A stretch of DNA of 22,599 nucleotides from Anaerolineae bacterium. GTDB taxonomy: Bacteria; Chloroflexota; Anaerolineae; 4572-78; J111. The notes under the pieces were generated by a model. That model was not told the origin of the DNA. It made no database searches and saw only the letters and a list, made by a program, of their open reading frames with translations. Location of the stretch: contig JAGRBY010000041.1 of assembly GCA_020433835.1 (NCBI GenBank), positions 1 through 22,599 on the forward strand, given 5' to 3'. The position numbers were made by a program, and so were the translations under genes. Position 1 is the stretch's first letter. Every line of letters starts with the position of its first letter. Shown here in pieces: positions 7,522 to 15,726 of this stretch.

Positions 7522-9247
7522 TTTACGGGATGTCTACGCCCAAAAGGCCTTAAACCAAATTCCGCGTCTTTTAGGCAATTTAGATCGCAACCCATTTTCA
7601 CCAACCTATGGCTGCTTTCATCGAGATTATTGGCTCGATAAAACTTCCGACTTTCCTGATGCGGTTCGTCAATTTGCCGTTCATGCTCTGGCGCTGGTTT
7701 ACAAACACCATTTTCCTGGCAGCCCCTACCAAGGCCAACCCAAAATTAGAGATTGGGCCATTGCTGCGATTGATTATTGGACTAAAATCCAACACGGGGA
7801 TGGCTCTTTTGACGAATTTTATCCCTACGAACGCGGTTGGGTTGGGCCGTCGGCTTTTACATGCTTTACCATCATCGAAACTTATCGCCTGTTGCAAGAT
7901 GAAATACCGGCGGAGGTCCAAGAGCGAACCTTAGCCGCTATTCGGCGCACCGCTTATTTCATTGCAGCCGGCGAGTCAGAAGAGGATCACCTCGCTAACC
8001 ATCACGCTATGGCCTGTTTGGCGGTTTGGAAAGCCTATATGCTTTTAGGCGATACCGAATTAAAATCCGGCTTCAACCGCCTATGGCAGGGGTTCTTGAC
8101 ATATCACAACGCCCGCGAGGGATGGTCTCGTGAGTATGACGGTGTTGATCCCGGTTACCTTTCGGCCACGGTTTCCTTTTTCGGTAAAATCTATCAGGAA
8201 AACCCTGATCCGGACATTTTTAAGATTTTACAGCAATCGGTCGAGTTTGCGGCTTACTTTGTATACCCCAACGGTTATTACGCCGGCAGCATGGGCAGCC
8301 GCAATACGCTTCATTTTTACCCCCATGGCTTTGAAATCCTGGCCGATAAAATACCTATGGCCGCCGCCGTAGCCGAGAGGTTACTGCAAGGGCTGGCCGA
8401 AAACGCCTTGGTACCACCCGACATCGTCTCCGACCGTTATGTTGTTTATCGTGTGCCGGAATTCTTACAATCCTACCTTGATTACCAGCCGCGCCCTCAA
8501 ACACTGCCTCAACTGCCATATCAATGCGATGACATGCGGAAATACTTTCCAGAGTCGCGCATCTTCGTTGAAACCAAAGCCAAAACTTACCAAATCGCCA
8601 ATTTGGCCAAGGGCGGGGTCGTCAAGTTATTTGATCGCCATAGCAAACAGCTTCTGCTCAACGACTGTGGTCTCATAGGAAAGTTAGCCGATGGTCGAAT
8701 CATTTCAAGCCAGTGGATCGATCCCGACTACGACAGCCACGTTACGCAAACCGGATGGGAAGTGAGCGGCCATTTTCATTTGGTTCCATCAAACAAACTA
8801 TTCAATCTATCCAAAAATATTCTATTTCGATCTACCTTGCTAACCTTAGGCTGGAACAAAACTTTCTCCCATTCGCTCAAAGGCAATATCCGTAAGGTGT
8901 TAATTCTTGGGCAGCGCGCTGTACCGGTGCGCTTTCGGCGACAGGTGACATTTACCAATGATCAATTCACTATCCAGGACGATATCACTATCGATGGTGA
9001 TGTTAAACTCGATGCGTTGTCTGTAGGGGATGAGTTTTTTGTGCGTTACGTTCCCCAGAGTCGTTATTTTCAATTTCAAGAATTGGCTGTTGCAGGGTAT
9101 CCGCTCACGCAATCATTGCTCGATATTCTCAATCATCAACGACAATTATCAATTATTCAGACCTTAGCCTTAGATGGTACACCTTGTCCCCAAATTCGCA
9201 GACGAATTTCATCTCCGCAACGACCGATGCCATCCCCCGATCAATAG
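7514..9247 (+). CDS. Cytosolic alpha/alpha-toroid protein, heparinase II/III-like
   Basis: A 577-residue protein with no signal peptide or membrane segment. Residues 1 to about 330 are helical, with repeated aromatic-rich helix pairs such as FHRDYWLDKTSDFPD, QHGDGSFDEFYP, EEDHLANHHAMACLAVW and EYDGVDPGYLSATVSF. This layout is that of an (alpha/alpha) toroid. From about residue 350 the sequence becomes beta-rich (YQIANLAKGGVVKLFD, RRQVTFTNDQFTIQDDI), like the beta-sandwich after the toroid in heparinase II/III-type polysaccharide lyases. The conserved-looking NHH and Tyr/His residues are candidate active-site positions. The whole-protein match is only architectural, so lyase, hydrolase or epimerase activity is open. 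AAGGAAG (7504-7510) precedes the ATG, which overlaps the preceding stop (ATGACTAG). Lying between a GT2 and a sulfotransferase, it probably acts on the glycan or its precursor. Confidence 0.6.
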   Translation: MTSLRDVYAQKALNQIPRLLGNLDRNPFSPTYGCFHRDYWLDKTSDFPDAVRQFAVHALALVYKHHFPGSPYQGQPKIRDWAIAAIDYWTKIQHGDGSFDEFYPYERGWVGPSAFTCFTIIETYRLLQDEIPAEVQERTLAAIRRTAYFIAAGESEEDHLANHHAMACLAVWKAYMLLGDTELKSGFNRLWQGFLTYHNAREGWSREYDGVDPGYLSATVSFFGKIYQENPDPDIFKILQQSVEFAAYFVYPNGYYAGSMGSRNTLHFYPHGFEILADKIPMAAAVAERLLQGLAENALVPPDIVSDRYVVYRVPEFLQSYLDYQPRPQTLPQLPYQCDDMRKYFPESRIFVETKAKTYQIANLAKGGVVKLFDRHSKQLLLNDCGLIGKLADGRIISSQWIDPDYDSHVTQTGWEVSGHFHLVPSNKLFNLSKNILFRSTLLTLGWNKTFSHSLKGNIRKVLILGQRAVPVRFRRQVTFTNDQFTIQDDITIDGDVKLDALSVGDEFFVRYVPQSRYFQFQELAVAGYPLTQSLLDILNHQRQLSIIQTLALDGTPCPQIRRRISSPQRPMPSPDQ

Positions 9248-9289
9248 AGCACAGATCGCGGGCAGTCCAACATTTCGGGATGCACCTTT

Positions 9290-10168
9290 ATGGATCAACT
9301 CACCTTTGCCTTTAGAAACTTTTCCGACAAATTAATAAAAGGGGTAAAACACCCTTCAACATTCAAATTTTACTGGCAAACTTATGTTCTCAATAAACTG
9401 AACAAAGTAGCGCCGAATATTTATATCGTCTCCTACCCAAAATGTGGGCGAACCTGGCTTCGCTTTATTCTTCAACAATATTTACAGCAGCAGTATCCTC
9501 AGTTACCGCAATTTGAAAACCGTTTTCTGCTCCGCTTGCCTCAAGACATGATACTTAAATTTGAACATGATCAGGGCAATTGGGTACCCGCCCCGCCTAA
9601 AGTTTCGCAACTTTCATTTAATATTACCAAGTATACGGGCAAAAAAGTGATTTTTATGGTCCGTGATCCCCGCGATGTTCTTATTTCAAGTTGGTATCAT
9701 TTAAGATACAGAGAAAATATTTATCAAGGCAGCCTTTCAGAGTTTATTCGCGATGATTTAGTGGGTATTCATAAAGTCGTTGCGTTTATGAATTTGTGGC
9801 TTGATAATCGTCATGTTCCCGCCGATTTTTTACTTATCAGCTATGAACAATTCCATGCAGACTCGGCCACGCATTTTCGACAGATACTGGAATTTATGAA
9901 CATTGCCGTTGATGACTCAGCGGTAGCAATGGCTACCCAGTCCGGCTCCTTTAGGGAAATGAAAAAAGTTGAAATCGAGCAAGGCAGCGACGAACCCTGG
10001 CTGCGCCCCGGCTCTACAAATTCAGAAAACTCCATGAAAATCCGTAAAGGAAAAATCGGCGGCTTCAAAGAAGAACTCTTAACCGAGGATATCGCTTACC
10101 TCAATTCAGTCATCCAGACCGAGCTTTCCCCTCTTTTACCCTATCATCAAATTCCAAAGCATGACTAA
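9290..10168 (+). CDS. PAPS-dependent sulfotransferase
   Basis: A 292-residue cytosolic-type sulfotransferase (Sulfotransfer_1 family) that would move a sulfuryl group from PAPS to a hydroxyl or amine of a carbohydrate or lipid. The 5'-phosphosulfate loop is YPKCGRTW (residues 49-56; K51 is the expected catalytic lysine). The 3'-phosphate site is VRDPRDVLISSWYH (R125 and the Ser133/134 pair). The C-terminal RKGKIGGFK (from R252) matches the PAPS-binding RKGxxGDWK motif, with Gly-Phe in place of Asp-Trp. No membrane segment is present, so the acceptor must be available in the cytoplasm, for example a lipid-linked oligosaccharide before flipping. It lies 42 bases after the toroid gene and overlaps the next gene by 8 bp (ATGACTAA). 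The family call is firm; the acceptor is unknown. Confidence 0.9.
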   Translation: MDQLTFAFRNFSDKLIKGVKHPSTFKFYWQTYVLNKLNKVAPNIYIVSYPKCGRTWLRFILQQYLQQQYPQLPQFENRFLLRLPQDMILKFEHDQGNWVPAPPKVSQLSFNITKYTGKKVIFMVRDPRDVLISSWYHLRYRENIYQGSLSEFIRDDLVGIHKVVAFMNLWLDNRHVPADFLLISYEQFHADSATHFRQILEFMNIAVDDSAVAMATQSGSFREMKKVEIEQGSDEPWLRPGSTNSENSMKIRKGKIGGFKEELLTEDIAYLNSVIQTELSPLLPYHQIPKHD

Positions 10169-11111
10169 AACCCGTTTACTCATCTTGGTTGGGAAGCTTG
10201 CCTTAGGGCTTATTCTGTTAATCGCCCTTATTGAAGTGACGGGCAGTTTACAAGATGCCCGCGAACTATTGGACCTGAATTGGTATCAGGCCTGGCCGGT
10301 ACTGGGGTGGACGCTGCTGCTCAATGCTATAGCTACCTGGCGCTGGCAGATTCTTATCCGCCAATTTGGACTACCCCATATTCCCTTTCCCAGTTTGCTA
10401 AAAAGCGTGGTCGTGGGCCGATTGGTCGGTAACTCCACCAGTCAGGTTATTGGTGATATTAGTGCCCGATCAATTTATTTAAAATCTCATGGTGTTGACC
10501 TTAAACAGGGTGGATTAACTATTATTGCCGACAAACTGTTTGAGGTTGCTTTTGCACTTGCTGTAAGCATTGTTTTTTTTGTTTCAATCATAACAGGGCA
10601 ATTTGCAGTCTGTCCGGGGTGTTTTCCCTTAGCCACATTAGGTGTGTTTGCAGCAGCCACCTGGAGTTTACCACAACTGCTTAAACTGTTTGGTCATTTG
10701 CCTTGGATTGCGCAACGTATCACGCCACTTCCCGATTTTCTTTTCGATCATACTCGCTGGTTGCTAGCGGGGTTAACAATTATTAAATATGGTGTAGTGG
10801 TATTACGTTATGATTTTATCCTACGCTTTTGTGGAATTACGAATTTAAGCTTAGTATCGGTCTTCTTTGGTACCGCTTGGGCACAAGTTGGCTTAATGCT
10901 AGCTTTTACGCCCGGCGGGCTAGGTTTTGTAGAAGCAGGTTGGACGGGGGCCTTAATCTATTTTTCTGTCGCGAATTCGGCTATCTCAAAATTTCTTATT
11001 GCCCAACGGCTACTGATCACCCTTTCTGTAATTTTATTGGCTCCTTTAACCATGGCATTCGAGACGTTCGCAAAATTTAATCTCAACAAAAAAGAGCGAC
11101 GTACTACGTAA
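10161..11111 (+). CDS. LPG-synthase-TM / UPF0104 family membrane protein (flippase-like)
   Basis: A 316-residue integral membrane protein with about eight hydrophobic segments. The pattern WRWQILIRQFG, then VVVGRLVGNSTSQVIGDISARSIYL, then GGLTIIADKLFEV, and near the end AFTPGGLGFVEAGW is that of the lysylphosphatidylglycerol-synthase transmembrane domain family. These stand-alone members occur widely in glycan and glycolipid loci. They are usually described as flippase-like, and their biochemical role is unsettled. It overlaps the sulfotransferase stop by 8 bp, so the two are probably translated together. A plausible role is moving a lipid-linked sugar, such as the product of the GT2 at 6544, across the membrane. 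That is inferred from context only. Confidence 0.85.
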   Translation: MTKTRLLILVGKLALGLILLIALIEVTGSLQDARELLDLNWYQAWPVLGWTLLLNAIATWRWQILIRQFGLPHIPFPSLLKSVVVGRLVGNSTSQVIGDISARSIYLKSHGVDLKQGGLTIIADKLFEVAFALAVSIVFFVSIITGQFAVCPGCFPLATLGVFAAATWSLPQLLKLFGHLPWIAQRITPLPDFLFDHTRWLLAGLTIIKYGVVVLRYDFILRFCGITNLSLVSVFFGTAWAQVGLMLAFTPGGLGFVEAGWTGALIYFSVANSAISKFLIAQRLLITLSVILLAPLTMAFETFAKFNLNKKERRTT

Positions 11112-11182
11112 GGATCGTGAATACAATAACTTCCGCATTTGCGTTTAGGGATTTGGTAAATAGGTATTGGTAAGTGGTTATT

Positions 11183-11224
11183 CAATCTCCAGTCTCCAAT
11201 TACCAGTTACCAATTACAAATTAC
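11183..11224 (+). repeat. Tandem heptamer repeat in an intergenic spacer
   Basis: Six successive 7-base units: CAATCTC, CAGTCTC, CAATTAC, CAGTTAC, CAATTAC, AAATTAC. They alternate A/G at the third base and change from CTC to TAC at the end. Just upstream (about 11160-11180) the opposite orientation appears (GGTATTGGTAAGTGG), so the spacer can fold into an imperfect hairpin. It fills the largest gap in the rightward run (11112-11285), where no clear promoter was found. It resembles the short tandem heptamer repeats known from cyanobacteria. Confidence 0.75.
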
Positions 11225-11285
11225 CCGACAGAATTGGGTAAGTTAATTAATTCTCATTCCTAAGTAAGTTATTGCCAGAGACACT

Positions 11286-14219
11286 ATGCAATTACTATTT
11301 CTCCTTGATGTTCTTCTCATTTTTACAAGCGCATATCTATTTATTGCCATGTGCCGATTGCCTTCATTGGCCGCCTCAATAGTCGGTCTATGGATAATGG
11401 CTTATGGCAGTATAGTTTTAATAGGTTTAATAGTCGCCGAATTGGGCTTCCTCAATGCCCCATTTGCTCATTTTATTGGGCATCTGCTGCTCCTGGCAGT
11501 AATAGCATTGATTTGGCACCTACGCAAACGGCCTCGTATTAACTTTTCTCCTTTAGCCCATCAATTTATCCCTCGCAGCCTTATCTCAACACTGCGAACC
11601 GCGCCCGATGTTTTCGTCTTGGTTGCTGGCACAAGCTTATTGTACTTGTTAGGTATCTATCTCATTTGGTCGCTGCCTTACGGTAGTCATGATAGTATGG
11701 CCTACCACCTGGCGCGTATTGGCTACTGGTTGCAGCACAACTCCCTACGCCCCTATCCTACCTATGAAATTCTACAAACCAGCTTTCCGGTTAACTCATC
11801 ATTGACCATGCTCTGGCTGATCCTCTTTTGGGGCAGCGATCAACTGGTGGGCCTGGTTCAATGGTTGGCTGTGTTAGGCACCGTTCCAGTCATTTATGGG
11901 CTGGCGCGGCTCATTGGCGGATCACGCCGCCAATCACTCTTTGCTGCGCTGTTGTGGCCAACTCTCCCGGTCGTTATTTTACAATCAACTACAACCCTCA
12001 ATGATATGGTTACCGCCTTTCTGGCCACGACCACCACCTACTTCTTACTCTTTGGCATACGCCGCCATTCTTACAGCGCTCTACTACTATCAGGTCTAGC
12101 CTTAGGCTTGGCTTTTGGCACTAAAGGGACAATTTATATGTTCCTTCCATCCCTCTTAGTAGCAGGTCTGTTTTTTCTCGTAAAAGACCGATTGACTGCT
12201 CTGCGCCCGCTACTCTTTTGGGGTGGAGCCTGCGCTACCGGGATATTACTTTTTGGCTTTTATATTTATTTCATTAACTTCGTAACCTATGCCAACCCTT
12301 TAGGCCCCCATGCCGAACGGGGCACGGCCACAGTAGCCAATCCCACACCGGAAACAATTGTCACCAATATAGCTCGCTATCTTTACCAAATGGCCGATAC
12401 AGCCGGGGTGCCTGCAAATTTTGTTGCAGCTATCCAACCCTCATTGGCACAGGCAGGTCATCGAACATTTGAAATATTTCATCTCGATCCGAACCTACCG
12501 GCAGCTACTCGCCCCACCACGGCTTTTACGTTTGATGGTTCACCCCCCAACTTGGCTAATGTTACCGAAATAGGCCCCTTAAAAAATCGAAATCATGAGG
12601 TTTTTGCCTGGTATGGTCCGTTGGGATTCCTTTTGTTTTTACCGGCTATCCTTTTTAGCCTCATTTTCGCACCGATCCGTGGTCAGTATGACCGTTGGTT
12701 GTTAGCTTTGATGGCAACCACCTACTTCTTTGTGCTGTGCTATCTTATGCGCTGGAGTCCCTATCGAGGCAGATTTATGGCCACAGCTATGGCAGTATCC
12801 ACACCATTATTAATTATCTATTTCCAACGTGGATGGGGTGGTAGAATTTTACGTTGGGGAATAGTTAGCCTGACCTTATTTTTTGCTTTTTGGACAGCCA
12901 CCCATAATTTAGCTAAACCTCTACTCGGGCCGACTTCTATTTTTGATGTTGACCGTGCTGCGCAACGTGGTTTTTACGGCGGCCAGATTGATTTTGTCCG
13001 GGCCATAGAAACGTATTTGCCATCTGATGCCCGTGTTGGGTTGGTTGGCTACCAGTTGTGGGAGTATCCATTATTCGGCCCCAACTTCAGCCGAACTATC
13101 AAACCGCTCTTTCCTCCGCCAGATAAAATCGACGCTCAAAGCTTGAAACAAAATCAGCTTAACTATTTAGTTGTCAGTAGCTACCTTGTTAACTTGCAGC
13201 CAGATATCGCTGACGACATCCGATTACTAACTCAAGGCCATGGCTGGAAAATTTTCACTCCGGTTGAAAATTTTCCAAACTGGCTGACATGGGCAACAAA
13301 TCAATCAACTCCCCAAACACAGTCAACAAATCAATCACTTTTTACAGTTAGTAACCCGATCCGTGGTTCAACTCAAATTGACCTGCACCTTCCTCCCCAC
13401 GGTGTTGAACAGCTCGGACAACAGCCGGTGTTATGGCTTGGTGAGGAGCAAAATAATAGTATTGAGGGTATAATCACATCCGCTCGCAATCAATCCGTGC
13501 AATTGGCTCTTGACACTCTACCTTTAGTTGACAAAACATTACCTGTGGAGTTCACATTTTCCAACCCACAAGGTACCTGGACAGAAACCCGCTCACTCAA
13601 CGAACGAACCGAAATACAATTTGAGTTGCCTCTGCAAGAAGGCGAAAATAGCTTTACTTTAATTACGCCGGCTGCCTCTGATAATAGCGGCAGTCAACAG
13701 CAAAAACCAACATTACTAATAAGCCAAATAGAACTCGACTCGATTGCCGCCACCGGAGCCTCAACTCTGGGACCGACGGCCAATCCGTTGGTGCTGGTCG
13801 ATACAGCTTTAGCCAACTCAGTTGGTGTAGAACCGGACGCTCAAATTCCCTGGCCTCTCGACATCGAAAATGATCGCCCATTTCTGTGGTTAGGTCAGGG
13901 TGAGGCAGGTGGACTAGGCGGCACCATTCTATCGAATACAACCCAGCCGGTAGTGCTAAACTTTGACGTTTCACCAGGACCCGCTCGGTCAGACCAACAG
14001 CGCACCGTTCAAATGGTTAATCAGAGCGGCGATGAGGTCGTCACTCAAACAGAAACCTTCAACCAGGCTACCGTTATAAATTTTCCGGTTCAACTTCAAG
14101 CCGGCCGCAATCATTTCCAATTTACGGTTTTAGACGAACCCACGCAGCTTGCACAAGCGGATGGGGAGACACGCCCTTTACTTGTACGTTTGAACCAAAT
14201 TACGATTAGAGCACCATAA
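11286..14219 (+). CDS. GT-C membrane glycosyltransferase with two C-terminal beta domains
   Basis: A 977-residue protein. Residues 1 to about 560 are a multi-pass membrane domain of the PMT/ArnT-like GT-C superfamily (RgtA/B/C/D-like). The first large outer loop has GSHDSMAYHLARIGYW, with D136 as the likely catalytic aspartate, followed by STTTLNDMVTAFLATT. Such enzymes use polyprenyl-phosphate sugars and act outside the membrane. A mixed region (about 580-690) leads into two similar beta-rich units that begin PVLWLG (714) and PFLWLG (865). These would sit outside the cell and may bind or present the acceptor glycan. Most family members end near 500-700 residues, so this tail is an addition. 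ATG 11286 follows a 174-base spacer with the heptamer repeat. The sugar and acceptor are unknown. Confidence 0.82.
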   Translation: MQLLFLLDVLLIFTSAYLFIAMCRLPSLAASIVGLWIMAYGSIVLIGLIVAELGFLNAPFAHFIGHLLLLAVIALIWHLRKRPRINFSPLAHQFIPRSLISTLRTAPDVFVLVAGTSLLYLLGIYLIWSLPYGSHDSMAYHLARIGYWLQHNSLRPYPTYEILQTSFPVNSSLTMLWLILFWGSDQLVGLVQWLAVLGTVPVIYGLARLIGGSRRQSLFAALLWPTLPVVILQSTTTLNDMVTAFLATTTTYFLLFGIRRHSYSALLLSGLALGLAFGTKGTIYMFLPSLLVAGLFFLVKDRLTALRPLLFWGGACATGILLFGFYIYFINFVTYANPLGPHAERGTATVANPTPETIVTNIARYLYQMADTAGVPANFVAAIQPSLAQAGHRTFEIFHLDPNLPAATRPTTAFTFDGSPPNLANVTEIGPLKNRNHEVFAWYGPLGFLLFLPAILFSLIFAPIRGQYDRWLLALMATTYFFVLCYLMRWSPYRGRFMATAMAVSTPLLIIYFQRGWGGRILRWGIVSLTLFFAFWTATHNLAKPLLGPTSIFDVDRAAQRGFYGGQIDFVRAIETYLPSDARVGLVGYQLWEYPLFGPNFSRTIKPLFPPPDKIDAQSLKQNQLNYLVVSSYLVNLQPDIADDIRLLTQGHGWKIFTPVENFPNWLTWATNQSTPQTQSTNQSLFTVSNPIRGSTQIDLHLPPHGVEQLGQQPVLWLGEEQNNSIEGIITSARNQSVQLALDTLPLVDKTLPVEFTFSNPQGTWTETRSLNERTEIQFELPLQEGENSFTLITPAASDNSGSQQQKPTLLISQIELDSIAATGASTLGPTANPLVLVDTALANSVGVEPDAQIPWPLDIENDRPFLWLGQGEAGGLGGTILSNTTQPVVLNFDVSPGPARSDQQRTVQMVNQSGDEVVTQTETFNQATVINFPVQLQAGRNHFQFTVLDEPTQLAQADGETRPLLVRLNQITIRAP
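13425..14141 (+). repeat. Two homologous beta-sandwich-like units in the GT-C protein
   Basis: Residues about 714-799 and 865-952 share an order of motifs: P(V/F)LWLG, then G-x-I with a Ser/Asn turn, then Q-x-V-x-L, an aromatic or hydrophobic strand ending in a polar run (TETRSLNE and VTQTETFNQ), then I-x-F-x-(L/V)-x-LQ-(E/A)-G-(E/R)-N. The similarity is at protein level, so the duplication is old. The linker between them (about 800-864) is Ser/Thr/Pro-rich. Confidence 0.6.
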
Positions 14220-14227
14220 CATTCCGC

Positions 14228-14944
14228 ATGATGAACGCTGTCGTAAAGCAAATGAGAGATATAAATCGAGAAACATTCGTTTCTACATCAACAATCGAAT
14301 ATGCATTGGTTCTGGTATGTCTAATCTTGATATTCTTCGGGGTATTCAATTCGGCGCTACAGGCACAATTTGCGCTTATAGATGACCACACCATCCTAAC
14401 AGTAGCTTTATCTAAACAGCCTATTTGGGAAACAATTCAATATGCCTTCACCTCCAACATTGCCACTGGAGGTCGATTTAAACCAGGTCATGTTTTAACC
14501 CCATTCATAGGGATAGCACTGGTAAGGACAAACCCAAAGCTATGGCATCTGGCAATGATCTTGGCCGGCCTATTGACCTGCTTGTTTTTCTACGCCTCAC
14601 TTCGCAACCTCGGTCTTGATATCATTTCATCCCTGTTTTTTATTTTGTTATTTACTATCGTCGGCGCTCAAAACAGCATCTGGTATCGGTTACTGACCGG
14701 TGAAACGTGGGGTATACTTTTTATAGCCATTGCGGTCTGGGCGGGTGTCTATGCCGCCAAAACCAGCAAGTCACCAATTTGGGACATCGTTTTTGTCGCG
14801 GCACTGTTCCTGGCTGCAAACTTCAAAGGAAGCTTCGTTCTAACAATTCCGGCCTTACTACTGCTACGCTGGCTACTGCCGGATTATCACTCAGTTCATT
14901 CAACCCGAGCCGCTGGTACAGCAATTTTGAGCCTGCCGATGTAA
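14228..14944 (+). pseudogene. GT-C-like membrane glycosyltransferase, N-terminal part (frameshifted)
   Basis: A 238-residue frame holding the N-terminal half of a membrane protein. It has a first hydrophobic helix (residues about 25-45), the outer-loop motif LIDDHTIL (D52, D53, H54) typical of the GT-C catalytic loop, then GGRFKPGHVL and four to five further helices up to LLLLRWLLPDY. It stops at TAA 14942-14944 in the middle of the membrane domain. The rest of the protein continues in the frame one base back, up to 15726, so the gene has a single -1-type shift somewhere in 14880-14940. The whole gene would be about 499 residues. It may be a real inactivating mutation or a base error in the assembly. 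It starts 8 bases after the previous gene. The family call is moderate. Confidence 0.65.
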
Positions 14945-15726
14945 TTTTGATCAGCTATTCTATTCTTATTTTCGCGATACTGCTCTTTCGCTATCGTGAA
15001 CCGAGTGGGCATAAACTGCGCTTGATGATTTTAGCTATAACAGCTTTCGGCCTAGTTTGGACACTACCTCAACTCGTGCTACACAGCCACGGTATGGAGG
15101 GTCACTATCGCGTACCGGCGGTTATCGGCTGGTTTGTTTCCGCCAGCTTAGGAATGCATCTTCTCTGGCGACAGCGTCGTTGGATTTTGTGGGGCGGAAC
15201 CAGCGTGCTTTTTACAATTTTGCTTGCACTAAATTTAGGGCCAACTGTAGCTCGGTTCAGTTACTATACCGCTGACTCTTTAGCCTTAAACCAGATGACT
15301 GACTACCTTGTCCAACACGTCAACAAGCATCAAGCTATTGTCATTAGTCTAAATCCGATAACCCATCAAGAAAGTGCCTTCTCTCTACAATCACATTTAA
15401 ACTTTGTCGGGTTAAACAGTCCTATATATCTGCTTCCAGTCTACCAAACAGAGCATCAGCAAAACCATCCTCTCGTTGAGCAGCTCATCACAAACGCTGG
15501 TTTTGCCGAATTTGCTGATCTGGAAAAATTAGCCGCTAATGAGGTTGGGGCAATCATCGGAATTGACGCACCCAATGAGATAACGCAGATTCCGTCTTGG
15601 TATCTCCCGGCTGAGTGGGAGCGAGTTGTATTCTCAGCACCTTATTACACACTATCTTTAAAAAAGTTAGACTCTGTTAAACTGAATAATTTTGACTATA
15701 CTATCTTGACGCCTATAGAGCAATGA
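14887..15726 (+). pseudogene. GT-C-like membrane glycosyltransferase, C-terminal part (frameshifted)
   Basis: This frame continues the broken gene. It holds four hydrophobic helices (from VILISYSILIFAILLF to SVLFTILLALNLG) followed by a soluble domain of about 150 residues (LNQMTDYLVQHVN through EVGAIIGID to YTLSLKK), the usual end of a GT-C glycosyltransferase. Upstream of about 14887 the same frame is open back to an ATG at 14707, but that stretch is Cys- and basic-rich, unlike a membrane protein, and is out-of-frame noise. If translated alone, the first in-frame start inside the real part would be TTG 14947. The TGA at 15724 overlaps the ATG of the following GT2 gene. Coding quality stays high to the end, so the break is recent or an artefact. 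Confidence 0.65.

Noticed and set aside
7514..9247. Terpene cyclase or cellulase-type reading of the alpha/alpha toroid protein
   Set aside because: There is no DxDD or QW-type motif for a terpene cyclase, and the beta-rich second half fits a lyase-like layout better. The call is still kept cautious.
11183..11224. CRISPR-like array
   Set aside because: The units are 7 bases long and directly adjacent, with no spacers and no cas genes nearby.
14707..14886. Open frame from ATG 14707 as the true start of a separate gene
   Set aside because: The translation is Cys- and Arg-rich with no membrane character, and it is the shadow of the GT-C frame from 14228. Good coding character begins only near 14887.
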